From: Pseudomonas putida
Lineage (GTDB): Bacteria; Pseudomonadota; Gammaproteobacteria; Pseudomonadales; Pseudomonadaceae
Direction of reading: 5' to 3'
Assembly: GCF_001941965.1 (NCBI RefSeq)
Contig: NZ_MKZO01000012.1
Coordinates: 186,001 to 250,000 of the forward strand
DNA: 64,000 nt
In this document: one piece after another, positions 7,628 through 16,766 of the stretch
How the letters are laid out: each line of letters opens with the position of its first letter
How positions within the stretch are numbered: the first letter of the stretch is position 1
Program-made: the position numbers and the translations under genes
The notes under the pieces: generated by a model
Told to the model about the DNA's origin: nothing
Seen by the model: the letters and a program-made list of their open reading frames with translations, nothing else
The model's database searches: none

Positions 7628-7944
7628 GATGTCGCATTTAGCGGCAAAACTTCCTCGATTTCCGACTTTCTTGTAGGCAATTTCCCAAGCATACTCCCCG
7701 ACCCTTCTTGGTGGTTGCGTCCCGTGCAAACGGTGCCTAGTCTGCGTCGGTCGTCGCTCATCGACGACACGGATTAGCAGTCCGTAATGTGGACGCAGCA
7801 GCACGCCTGTCATGGCGGCTGTGCGTGTGGGCACCTTCGGGTGCGCCGGTTTCCATGTTCCGGTCTGCTAACCCACGTACAGTCGCCACCCTTCGTTTAG
7901 CAGCGATCCGTGGTGCATCCATCCACCAACATGGAGATTCACCA
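7628..7944 (+). promoter_or_regulatory. structured RNA leader, unit 3
   Basis: Same elements: TTAGCAG (7774-7780), CTGCTAA (7865-7871), a UUCG-capped GGCACC hairpin, and CTGTGCGTG pairing with CACGTACAG. Variable segment a AATGTGGA (7786-7793) pairs with b TCCATGTT (7852-7859) through six Watson-Crick and two G-U pairs. Segment b pairs perfectly with c AACATGGA (7928-7935), which overlaps the Shine-Dalgarno GGAG (7933-7936). Confidence 0.75.
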
Positions 7945-8187
7945 TTGAAAAAACTCGTACCCGATCCACCGCCCGTGCTCTGCGTCGGTCCTGGCCTCTC
8001 TCATGAAGAAGCCATCAAGCGCGCAGCAGAGCATCTCAACAGAGCAATTCTTGACTCTGCTTATCTCCCCGACCCTCCCGATGCTCGCCACAAGGAAATG
8101 CTCGACAGCGCACGGCTGAACATGAGGATTACCAAGGCGTTGCTGGCGCTTGCAGTGGCGGCGTCACCGGTGACCGTGGCTGTATAA
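7945..8187 (+). CDS. 80-aa Pseudomonas small protein, copy 3 of 3, TTG start
   Basis: Same protein as copies 1 and 2 (Val11, Asp46, Ser55). Where the others have ACCATGAAA, this copy has ACCATTGAAA: one inserted T destroys the ATG but leaves TTG in frame at the same codon, 8 bases after GGAG. Translation should be weaker. A longer frame from 7789 would read through the leader and is unlikely. The copy may be on its way to silence or be a low-expression variant. Confidence 0.75.
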   Translation: MKKLVPDPPPVLCVGPGLSHEEAIKRAAEHLNRAILDSAYLPDPPDARHKEMLDSARLNMRITKALLALAVAASPVTVAV

Positions 8188-8189
8188 GT

Positions 8190-8220
8190 AAAGGCCGCGG
8201 AGCTCAGCTCTGCGGCTTTC
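8190..8220 (+). terminator. terminator-like hairpin of unit 3
   Basis: Same sequence as the unit 2 hairpin: AAAGGCCGCGGAGCT then AGCTCTGCGGCTTTC, starting 2 bases after the stop. Confidence 0.6.
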
Positions 8221-8284
8221 TTGCGTCTCCGCTCGGCCAAACCGAAGGACCATGGCTGAGAGGGAAACGGGTTAATGTTCCAAC

Positions 8285-8361
8285 TGGAAATAAATCTGTC
8301 CCCGTTTTCCTCTGGGGAAAAGAACTCAGCTTCCTCCTCCTGAAAATAAATCCGTCCCCTT
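8285..8361. repeat. two AAATAAATCYGTCCCC short repeats
   Basis: GGAAATAAATCTGTCCCCG at 8285 and GAAAATAAATCCGTCCCC at 8340, same family as at 7420. Apart from these, 8188-8489 holds only the unit 3 hairpin and its shared tail. Confidence 0.65.
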
Positions 8362-8489
8362 CTCAGTCCCTTCTCAGCGGCCCACTTTTCAGCGGTCCTT
8401 CCAGGGAAGAAATATCTCGCAACACTTACAGCATTGAAATGATGGCACACAGTCCCTATGAATTTCTTTTAAATCAGAGGGAGTTGCAT

Positions 8490-8711
8490 ATGTCTAGTTT
8501 CAAGAAAGGTGACGTGGTGGTGATGCGCAGCGGTGGTCCGAAGATGACTGTTACTGACATCGGGGATTACAGTGGTTCTGGACTCGGCCCAGAGGATGGC
8601 GTCAAGTGTCAGTGGTTTGAAAAAACAAAACTCTTCGAAAAAGTTTTTGACGCCGTAGCTTTGAAAATCTATACAGCACCGTCAATAGGAGTTGTGTCGA
8701 CCCGCGCCTGA
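8490..8711 (+). CDS. YodC-like (DUF2158) small protein
   Basis: A 73-aa protein. MSSFKKGDVVVMRSGGPKMT begins a small beta-barrel typical of YodC/DUF2158, followed by VKCQWFEKTKLFEKVFDA, the second family block. The function is unknown. The start at 8490 has GAGGGAG 7 bases upstream, much better than the upstream ATGs at 8439 and 8442. The gene is isolated in an AT-rich accessory stretch, flanked on both sides by AAATAAATC repeats. Confidence 0.85.
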   Translation: MSSFKKGDVVVMRSGGPKMTVTDIGDYSGSGLGPEDGVKCQWFEKTKLFEKVFDAVALKIYTAPSIGVVSTRA

Positions 8712-8745
8712 CTCTATCGTGCGCAACATGTTGCTATCTTGCGCA

Positions 8746-8807
8746 AAAACGGACGAATTTATTTTACAGCCAACTCTAATACTGAAAAATAAATCCGTCC
8801 CTTTTCG
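8746..8807. repeat. inverted pair of the AAATAAATC repeat
   Basis: An inverted copy (AAAACGGACGAATTTATTTT) and a direct copy (GAAAAATAAATCCGTCCC) face each other about 12 bases apart. This is the arrangement expected of a small non-autonomous element, or of the fused ends of a lost one. Confidence 0.6.
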
Positions 8808-8930
8808 GAAGGGCCTTTTGGTAAAACAGAAACAGTATTAAATTAAGCAATCGAGAGCGAAATCCACATACAAAGCCATTCAAATCAAGACACACCCAAC
8901 CATCTAGACACATCAAAAGGATCTAAAGAA

Positions 8931-9719
8931 TTGAAATATTCATCTAGAGATTATGAACAGTTCACCCAGGCTTTACACCAGCGAATAATCGAAGAAGAAG
9001 GCTATAGCAACGTCGACGTCTTGCACAACCAAAACTTCATAGGGAAAAGCAAAGCAAAGCACCAGATAGATGTATGCTGGACGTTAGAAATCGGCAGAAT
9101 TCAACAACTTTTCTGTGTTGAATGCAAATACTGGAAAAACAAAGTTAAAAAAGATCACATCGCAAGCTTTATTACAAAGCTGGAAGACATCGGCAATGCA
9201 AGAGGGATTTTTGTTACAACTAACGGCTTCCAGCTAGGAGCCACTAGACTTGCAAAACATAGCGGAATAACACTGATAAACGCCACCTACACAATAGAAA
9301 ATAGAGAAGCCACAATGAGCTTCTGCGCGCCTCGATTCCACGACTTTCGCACAACTTTTGAAGATGTATCATCCGAGATACTTGAAGAACTTGGAAGACT
9401 AGAAAGGTCGTCAGCCAGTGCAGCCGATGTAAAAATCTTTGACTCCACTGGCGAGCATATTGGCTCACTTACCGATCTAACGGAACAATTTAGCCACGAA
9501 AATGACGGTCATTACCAGCAAGCAATAGAAGATAGATTTATATATGTGCTAGGAAACCCGATTCAAATAAAGTACGTGGAATACACATACGAACAAAACA
9601 TAATAGGAACACCACTAAAAGGCAACTATGAAATAGCCAATGCCAAAGCTCACTACATATTTGATGACAGAGAAATTTCGGCGATATTAAACTCACACAG
9701 AAGCCCCTCATTTGACTGA
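8931..9719 (+). CDS. Mrr-like PD-(D/E)XK nuclease family protein
   Basis: A 262-aa protein from a TTG start with AAGGATC upstream. The first 130 residues fit a restriction-endonuclease fold: KHQIDVCW supplies the Asp, [15 protein letters not shown] the (D/E)XK core, and [26 protein letters not shown] the strand-helix typical of Mrr_cat proteins. The last half has no recognised domain and may bind DNA or a partner. It lies alone in AT-rich DNA with codon use unlike its neighbours, so it was probably transferred. No methyltransferase is adjacent, which fits a modification-dependent or solitary defence nuclease. The stop lies immediately before an IS66 fragment, so the very C-terminus could be altered. 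Confidence 0.75.
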   Translation: MKYSSRDYEQFTQALHQRIIEEEGYSNVDVLHNQNFIGKSKAKHQIDVCWTLEIGRIQQLFCVECKYWKNKVKKDHIASFITKLEDIGNARGIFVTTNGFQLGATRLAKHSGITLINATYTIENREATMSFCAPRFHDFRTTFEDVSSEILEELGRLERSSASAADVKIFDSTGEHIGSLTDLTEQFSHENDGHYQQAIEDRFIYVLGNPIQIKYVEYTYEQNIIGTPLKGNYEIANAKAHYIFDDREISAILNSHRSPSFD

Positions 9720-9722
9720 ACC

Positions 9723-9918
9723 AGAGAAGAAAAGAGCGGATCGCACGTTCTGCAGCGTTATTGTCAATCGGCAAATAGCCGTGCTCGACATAGCGCTCCA
9801 GCTTGCGCCAGTTGCTGACCAAACTAATGGTTGATTCGAGGTTTTTGACATTGAAACCATGCCGCGGGTTATACCGAATCAGGCGACGCAACGAAGCGTA
9901 AAACTTGTCATTGAGCAT
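9723..9918 (-). pseudogene. internal fragment of IS66 transposase (TnpC)
   Basis: [20 protein letters not shown] to [20 protein letters not shown] then AERAIRSF is the well-known IS66 TnpC segment ending in the DNNxAERAIR motif. The frame breaks right after it, at the junction with the Mrr-like gene. The N-terminal and C-terminal parts are missing here. Confidence 0.85.
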
Positions 9919-10231
9919 TGCGCCAGAGATCGAAACCGTCCAGCAACCAATTGAGCTCTTGCATGGTCAGGACGAAGGCCAAGTCTGTGGGGGGACGATT
10001 TTGCGAACCGCCCTAAGCCCAAGTGTTTGCCAGAGACTGAAGCCGTTTTGCTCCAGCATAGGACTTTCACTCGATTGCGCAAATTGTTGAGGAAGACGAA
10101 AGGCACGGGGTCAAACACCGCCAACTTGACATTGAGTTCGGCTAGGGAAGCCAAGCCACCAATGGGTTTTCGGAAGTGAACGGGCTTGAGGTAGAGATAG
10201 ACTTTTTGACTTTGGCGTCGTGCCGCATCAT
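9908..10231 (-). pseudogene. IS66 orf2 (TnpB), frameshifted
   Basis: Reading from MMRHDAKV, a one-base shift leads into KVYLYLKPVHFRKPIGGLAS and VFLNNLRNRVKVLCW, which are TnpB signatures. After LCW, one missing G breaks the frame; restoring it gives EQNGFSLW. The end, [15 protein letters not shown], sits in yet another frame. At least two or three frameshifts make it dead. It directly adjoins the TnpC fragment, in the usual IS66 order. Confidence 0.85.
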
Positions 10232-10256
10232 GGCTGCGGGCTCCAGAGAGAGATTG

Positions 10257-10456
10257 GAGCACGGCATTCAGATTCCCGCATGGAGCCTGAATATGGGGTA
10301 CAGGGACCGCTTAAGTTACTTCCCCAGCTTGCAACCAGACAACACCTTCAATTACGTGAATATCGCGGCGCAGGAGACTAAACACCCACTTCTTACGTGC
10401 TAAGCCACTACTAACATTAAGGCTTTTTAGGCAACCATGAAAATACCGACCATACC
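10257..10456. other. intergenic stretch with nothing identified
   Basis: Between the IS66 relic and the end of the cold-shock-domain gene I see no convincing ORF, terminal inverted repeat or RNA. Confidence 0.5.
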
Positions 10457-10675
10457 TTAACCAATTCTTTTTATCTTATAAGCTCTCGGCCCTTTAGCCT
10501 CTATTCGAATCTGAAAACGAACTATTTCACCTGGCACCAAGCCCTCCACCCCATCATCAATATCATCGTAAAAAAAGAATACATCTCGCCCCTTATCCCT
10601 CCTAATGAAACCGAAACCTTTAAACGAATCATATGTATTCACAACACCTTGACCCATCACATCCTCATCCGACAT
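10457..10675 (-). CDS. cold-shock-domain protein in the retron-type operon
   Basis: A 72-aa protein with one OB-fold cold-shock domain. GQGVVNTYDSFKGFGFIRRD carries the RNP1-like KGFGFI box and GRDVFFFYDDI the RNP2-like strand. Such domains bind single-stranded RNA or DNA. The ATG at 10675 lies 2 bases after the reverse-transcriptase stop with GGGAG close upstream; a GTG at 10687 would overlap that stop. The tight spacing shows one operon. Given the partner, it may bind the retron RNA or msDNA, or act as the accessory protein of the system. Confidence 0.85.
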   Translation of the reverse strand: MSDEDVMGQGVVNTYDSFKGFGFIRRDKGRDVFFFYDDIDDGVEGLVPGEIVRFQIRIEAKGPRAYKIKRIG

Positions 10676-10677
10676 AG

Positions 10678-11856
10678 CTACTCCCACATCATTACTTTTG
10701 ATGGCACACCTGAAAATCTAGCTTTTAGCTGGCGTCGCAAGCTTTTTGCCAACGGCCGATTAGTACGCGTCATGATACCTAGCTTATTAATAAGCCGACG
10801 ATAAGACTGTATGACAGCTATTTTTTTGTGAGAAGAAAGCGGCCGCCTCAACATCCTATCCGCTTCACGCCATATGCTTGCGATAGCCTTGCTATCATAT
10901 AGAGGCAGTATCTCACCCATCCTCTCGCGCAGCTTAGGAGCTTGCGAGTGATCTAACCGAGTCAGCTTAGCGACCTGACCAGAAACCTTATTCCACATGA
11001 CGTGGTACGTATCAGAGAAAGGATCCTTGGAATATTCTTGCTCACAGATGTAAACAGAATGTCGTATCATATCCCGCTCACTTCGGCGTAACTTCGGGAT
11101 ACCATGTCCAACCCAAACACCGGTAACTTTGTAGGGAGCACTCAGGTCATCTGAACGCTCCAACTTAGTTTTACTCTGCCTGAGACGTAGGCCGTGCTCT
11201 TTAAAAAGCCCGGCCAAATATCGGATTCGCTGACTTGCTTCATCTTGTGAAATCAGACGAGGCGAGGAGATTGTGACATCATCCAAAAGTCTAGAATAGG
11301 AGAATCCTTCGTCACGCATTTTTTTCACGTAACTGTATTCTGAATTGTGAAACACCAAGTTCGCCACATAGCTGGAGGTACACCCTCCTTGCGGAACTCT
11401 ACCGTCGCGAGTCACGATCCGAGTGAGCACATCACTAACATCATCAGGGAACTTGAAAAAATGCTTAAAAATAGAGATAACGCTTTCCAACGGAATACTA
11501 TCGTAGAAATTCCGAATATCCAAGCTTATTAGAAACTTCGACCCAGCATGGATTCTGCTGTTCTCGATATAGTCCCTTGGATTAGACTCGTCTTTTATAC
11601 CACCCTGCAGGTAGCTAGGAAACTGTACCTTTTCAAAGAGACGGGAATTAATTCTCTTCTGTAGTTTTTTAAGCTCATATTTAGGCTCGTATACGTCCCT
11701 ATCCTTGCCTTTGGTGGAAACCAAGAAATGAGTATACGACTTTGAGGCCTTACTGGCCAAGTCAGTAAGAACCTTAGGATGGACACCTAAGGTTTTAGCC
11801 AACATCGCCAAAGAACCAATAGATGCGTGAGGATAGTACGGCTTATCCTTAGCCAC
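10678..11856 (-). CDS. retron-type reverse transcriptase
   Basis: A 392-aa RT from a GTG start (an AGG lies about 8 bases upstream). Motifs in order: KFLISLDIRNFYDSI (RT3, first catalytic Asp), VPQGGCTSSYVANLVF (RT4), YSRLLDDVTISS (RT5), GLRLRQSKTKL (RT6) and YKVTGVWVGHGIPK, which contains the VTG triplet typical of retron RTs. The active-site box is LLDD instead of YADD; both Asp are kept. There is no maturase or endonuclease domain, so it is not a group II intron RT. It is followed by a cold-shock-domain gene and preceded by a non-coding stretch that could encode msr-msd. The AT-rich codon use differs from the core genes around it. Confidence 0.88.
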   Translation of the reverse strand: MAKDKPYYPHASIGSLAMLAKTLGVHPKVLTDLASKASKSYTHFLVSTKGKDRDVYEPKYELKKLQKRINSRLFEKVQFPSYLQGGIKDESNPRDYIENSRIHAGSKFLISLDIRNFYDSIPLESVISIFKHFFKFPDDVSDVLTRIVTRDGRVPQGGCTSSYVANLVFHNSEYSYVKKMRDEGFSYSRLLDDVTISSPRLISQDEASQRIRYLAGLFKEHGLRLRQSKTKLERSDDLSAPYKVTGVWVGHGIPKLRRSERDMIRHSVYICEQEYSKDPFSDTYHVMWNKVSGQVAKLTRLDHSQAPKLRERMGEILPLYDSKAIASIWREADRMLRRPLSSHKKIAVIQSYRRLINKLGIMTRTNRPLAKSLRRQLKARFSGVPSKVMMWE

Positions 11857-11884
11857 AATATGACCTAATCCATTAAGTTTTAAA

Positions 11885-12201
11885 GCAAAGGTTAAAAGTC
11901 AGTTAGATTTCGTCATTCCCCATAAACATGGCAAACAATTTACGTCCAACCCAGCTCAAGAAAGCCATCACGGTCATTCTCAAAACTGCATTCGAGTCAA
12001 TTCTTTTCCGCGAAGGACTATCTCTAGGCACCCCACGAACGCTCTCTTTGTTACCAGTCACAAGTACAACTATTTTGATTTGAAGCATTGCTTTTTCCTT
12101 TCAGAACGCGAAGGTGAGGAATTCACCTCCGACGCCAGACCAATTGGATCAAGCAAATCAGGGAATATTAATATTGACTTGAATGGACTCTTAACTTTTA
12201 C
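11885..12201 (-). ncRNA. candidate retron msr-msd RNA
   Basis: On the minus strand, GTAAAAGTTAAGAGTC (12186-12201) and GACTTTTAACCTTTGC (11885-11900) can pair over 16 positions with one mismatch and two G-U pairs. That is the arrangement of retron a1/a2 repeats. The second arm ends 28 bases before the RT start. Inside is a strong hairpin, CGGAGGTGA with TCACCTTCG. The span of about 317 nt is long for a retron and contains a 61-aa ORF, so this is a proposal only. Confidence 0.35.
11903..12088 (-). CDS. 61-aa small ORF upstream of the reverse transcriptase
   Basis: The frame begins MLQIKIVVLVTGNKESVRG and ends SWVGRKLFAMFMGNDEI. AAAGGA lies about 8 bases before the ATG. The C-terminal third is hydrophobic (AVLRMTVMAFLSW), suggesting a possible membrane or toxin-like peptide. 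It lies in the same direction as the RT, but also within the proposed ncRNA, so the two readings compete. Confidence 0.4.
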   Translation of the reverse strand: MLQIKIVVLVTGNKESVRGVPRDSPSRKRIDSNAVLRMTVMAFLSWVGRKLFAMFMGNDEI

Positions 12202-12673
12202 GCCAGACAACGGTCGCAAGCGCTAGCTTTGGGAGCGAACATCACACCCCAAGCCGTGCGGAGGCCACCGAGACGCCGGTCATGACCCTAAAGGGTCGCC
12301 AAGTAAAAGGCATCGATTTCCCTGAAAAATTGTGACTTTAAAGAGCAAGAACAGGTGGATACACCTGCTGATCCAAGCATAAAAAATCGAACGGCATGAT
12401 GTTAACAGGCCAGCAGAAAAATAACTGAACTTTTTGAACGCGGAAGGACGACGAGGCGTCAAAAAACCTCAAAATTCGCTGACTACTTTGCCAACGACTT
12501 GCCAACATTCAATATATGCATGCATTGATGGGACAATCTAACGTAGCAGGAGTTAGAGCGACAGGCGGAGATGATATCCAGCGACCCACACCACCTTGGT
12601 GTATCTAAACGCTGTCACTCTCGAGATTTTTAGCTGAGAAATCCTCGATAAATCAAGGACTTTGAGAAAGGAG
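12202..12673. other. AT-rich intergenic stretch between retron region and ffs
   Basis: No convincing gene. Two hairpins are clear: GACCC-TAAA-GGGTC (12284-12297), overlapping the palindrome GGTCATGACC, and CAGGTG-GATA-CACCTG (12352-12367). They could belong to a longer retron RNA or to a promoter region. Confidence 0.5.
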
Positions 12674-12780
12674 GCGGCCCCACCAGCCACACCCCGGCAC
12701 ACAATGTTCCCGCTATGGCTGCTCCCTTCCGGGCCTGACCAGGTTTACGGGTAATCGTTGCGGGGGGACCGATGGGGCCA
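12674..12780 (-). ncRNA. ffs: 4.5S RNA, signal recognition particle RNA
   Basis: The minus strand reads CCTGGTCAGGCCCGGAAGGG followed by AGCAGCC, the invariant SRP domain IV loop bound by Ffh. Outer arms GGCCCCA and TGGGGCC close the stem, as in the roughly 114-nt E. coli 4.5S RNA. The ends are approximate. Confidence 0.95.
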
Positions 12781-12817
12781 CCATTACGCAGCTCGCCATC
12801 TGGTGACGAGCCGCGCC

Positions 12818-12845
12818 ATTGTACCGGTCTTAGGCAGAGTTACAA
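12818..12845 (-). promoter_or_regulatory. promoter of ffs
   Basis: On the minus strand TTGTAA (12840-12845) and TACAAT (12818-12823) are separated by 16 bp. Transcription would begin near 12811, leaving a leader of about 30 nt that would be trimmed, as E. coli 4.5S precursor is. Confidence 0.7.
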
Positions 12846-13035
12846 CCTTTGGGTGAGAAAAAATCATCATTTCTCAAGGACTTGTCCGAAGCGAGGGGCC
12901 AACTGCGGGTCTTTTTGCAATGGGTGACGACGCTGTCGGAGAGCCTGAGCGCCAGTTGCCTCAGGCATACCAAAATGGGGGCTGACTGTGAGGGCGGCGG
13001 ACCGCTGCGATTACGAGGCTGAATTCAACGACGCA

Positions 13036-13062
13036 ATCGCTGGCAAGCCAGCTCCCACAGGG
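13036..13062. repeat. REP element, single
   Basis: One REP core between ffs and the end of ligA. The rest of 12846-13102 shows no gene. Confidence 0.85.
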
Positions 13063-13102
13063 GTCCGTGTCGCCCATGGGAGCGCGGACACCGCGAGGGG
13101 TC

Positions 13103-15673
<2,571 letters not shown>

Positions 15674-15686
15674 TCAACTGCGTGTT

Positions 15687-16565
15687 TCAGCGTTTCTGGG
15701 TCAGCGCACGGCGCTCGAATTCGACGATGCGCTGGCGGTAGTGCTCGATGGTTTGCGCGGTCATCACACTGCGCTGGTCATCCTTCAGCTCGCCATTCAG
15801 TTCATGGGCCAGCTTGCGCGCCGCCGCCACCATCACGTCGAAGGCCTGCTTCGGATGACGCGGGCCCGGCAGGCCGAGGAAGAAGCTGACGGCACGGGTG
15901 CTGAAGTGGTCGATGTCGTCCAGGTCGAAGACGCCCGGCTTGACAGCGTTGGCCATGGAGAACAGGACCTCGCCATTGCCGGCCATGCTTTCGTGACGGT
16001 GGAAAATGTCCATCTCACCGAAACGCAGACCGCTTTCGAGGATGTTCTGCAGCAGCGCCGGGCCCTTGAAGCCGCCTTCGTCACGGGAGATCACGCTGAT
16101 CACCAGCACTTCTTCAACCGGTGGCAGTTCCTTGCCTTCAGCGGCAGTGCCGTAGCCGGTGGTCGTGGTGGTGCGGGTGTTCTCGGCGGGGAAGTCGTCC
16201 TCTTCGTCGGCGAACAGGTCCGGCTCGCGCTCGCGCGGTTCGGCGCTGAGGTTGAGGTCGCCCTGTTGCGGCTCGCCGCGCTTGCCACGCTTGCTGGCCT
16301 TGCCCGCCTTGGGTTCGCGGACCGGGGCGCTCATCGACGGCAGGTCGTCCTCGTCGAGCTGCGGCTCCTGATGCGTATCCAGCACGCGGGACGGGCCGAG
16401 CACTTCGGCGTTGTTTTCTTCGTCAGGAAGATTGGAGAAACTGCGGTCCAGACGGAATTTCAACTTGCCCTTGCCACCGCGCATGCGGCGCCAGCCGTCG
16501 AAGAGAATACCGGCGATAACTATGATGCCGATGACGATCAGCCATTCGCGCAGACCGATTTCCAT
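15687..16565 (-). CDS. zipA: cell division protein ZipA
   Basis: A 292-aa protein. The N-terminal segment [18 protein letters not shown] is a single membrane anchor followed by basic residues, as in ZipA. A charged, disordered linker covers about residues 35-150. The C-terminal FtsZ-binding domain begins near [16 protein letters not shown] and contains [16 protein letters not shown]. ZipA tethers FtsZ to the inner membrane at the septum. It sits between smc and ligA on the same strand; a terminator-like hairpin lies upstream, so it probably has its own promoter in 16566-16766. Confidence 0.95.
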   Translation of the reverse strand: MEIGLREWLIVIGIIVIAGILFDGWRRMRGGKGKLKFRLDRSFSNLPDEENNAEVLGPSRVLDTHQEPQLDEDDLPSMSAPVREPKAGKASKRGKRGEPQQGDLNLSAEPREREPDLFADEEDDFPAENTRTTTTTGYGTAAEGKELPPVEEVLVISVISRDEGGFKGPALLQNILESGLRFGEMDIFHRHESMAGNGEVLFSMANAVKPGVFDLDDIDHFSTRAVSFFLGLPGPRHPKQAFDVMVAAARKLAHELNGELKDDQRSVMTAQTIEHYRQRIVEFERRALTQKR

Positions 16566-16591
16566 GTAATCCCGTGCCTCTGTAAAAAATG

Positions 16592-16620
16592 CTGAAAAAT
16601 AAAAGGGTTAAAACCCTTTA
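16592..16620 (-). terminator. terminator downstream of smc
   Basis: On the minus strand AAAGGGTT and AACCCTTT form a stem followed by TATTTTTC, about 150 bases after the smc stop. Confidence 0.6.
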
Positions 16621-16766
16621 AAACGTGGCGCCAACTCTATGTTCTGACTGACGTTTTACCCACGCACGAAAAATTGACATTAAGCTAGCACGACCAAAGA
16701 TAACTTTACACCGTCTAGGCCACTTGACCGGTGCATTTGCCCAAAGATCGTGCACAAACGCCCGTT

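Larger units (their letters stand above)
6650..8310. repeat. tandem segmental duplication carrying units 2 and 3
   Basis: About 6650-7450 and 7490-8310 are near copies. Both start within the end of the small gene at 6568 and run through the leader, the 80-aa gene and the hairpin to a shared tail (CTGAGAGGGAAACGGGTTAA) next to AAATAAATCTGTCCCC repeats. The first unit (5150-5742) lacks that tail and is more diverged, so the 6.6-8.3 kb pair is the more recent event. Confidence 0.85.

Noticed and set aside
7789..7944. N-terminal extension of the third 80-aa protein
   Set aside because: The extension reads through leader elements shared with copies 1 and 2, where stops or frame differences exclude it.
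10678..11856. Diversity-generating retroelement or group II intron
   Set aside because: The RT has the retron VTG motif and no maturase; no template/variable repeat pair or Avd-type gene is visible, and no intron domain V-like hairpin was seen.
12280..12462. 60-aa frame on the minus strand upstream of the retron region
   Set aside because: No ribosome site, Cys/Ser/Phe-rich chance composition, and it crosses two hairpins.
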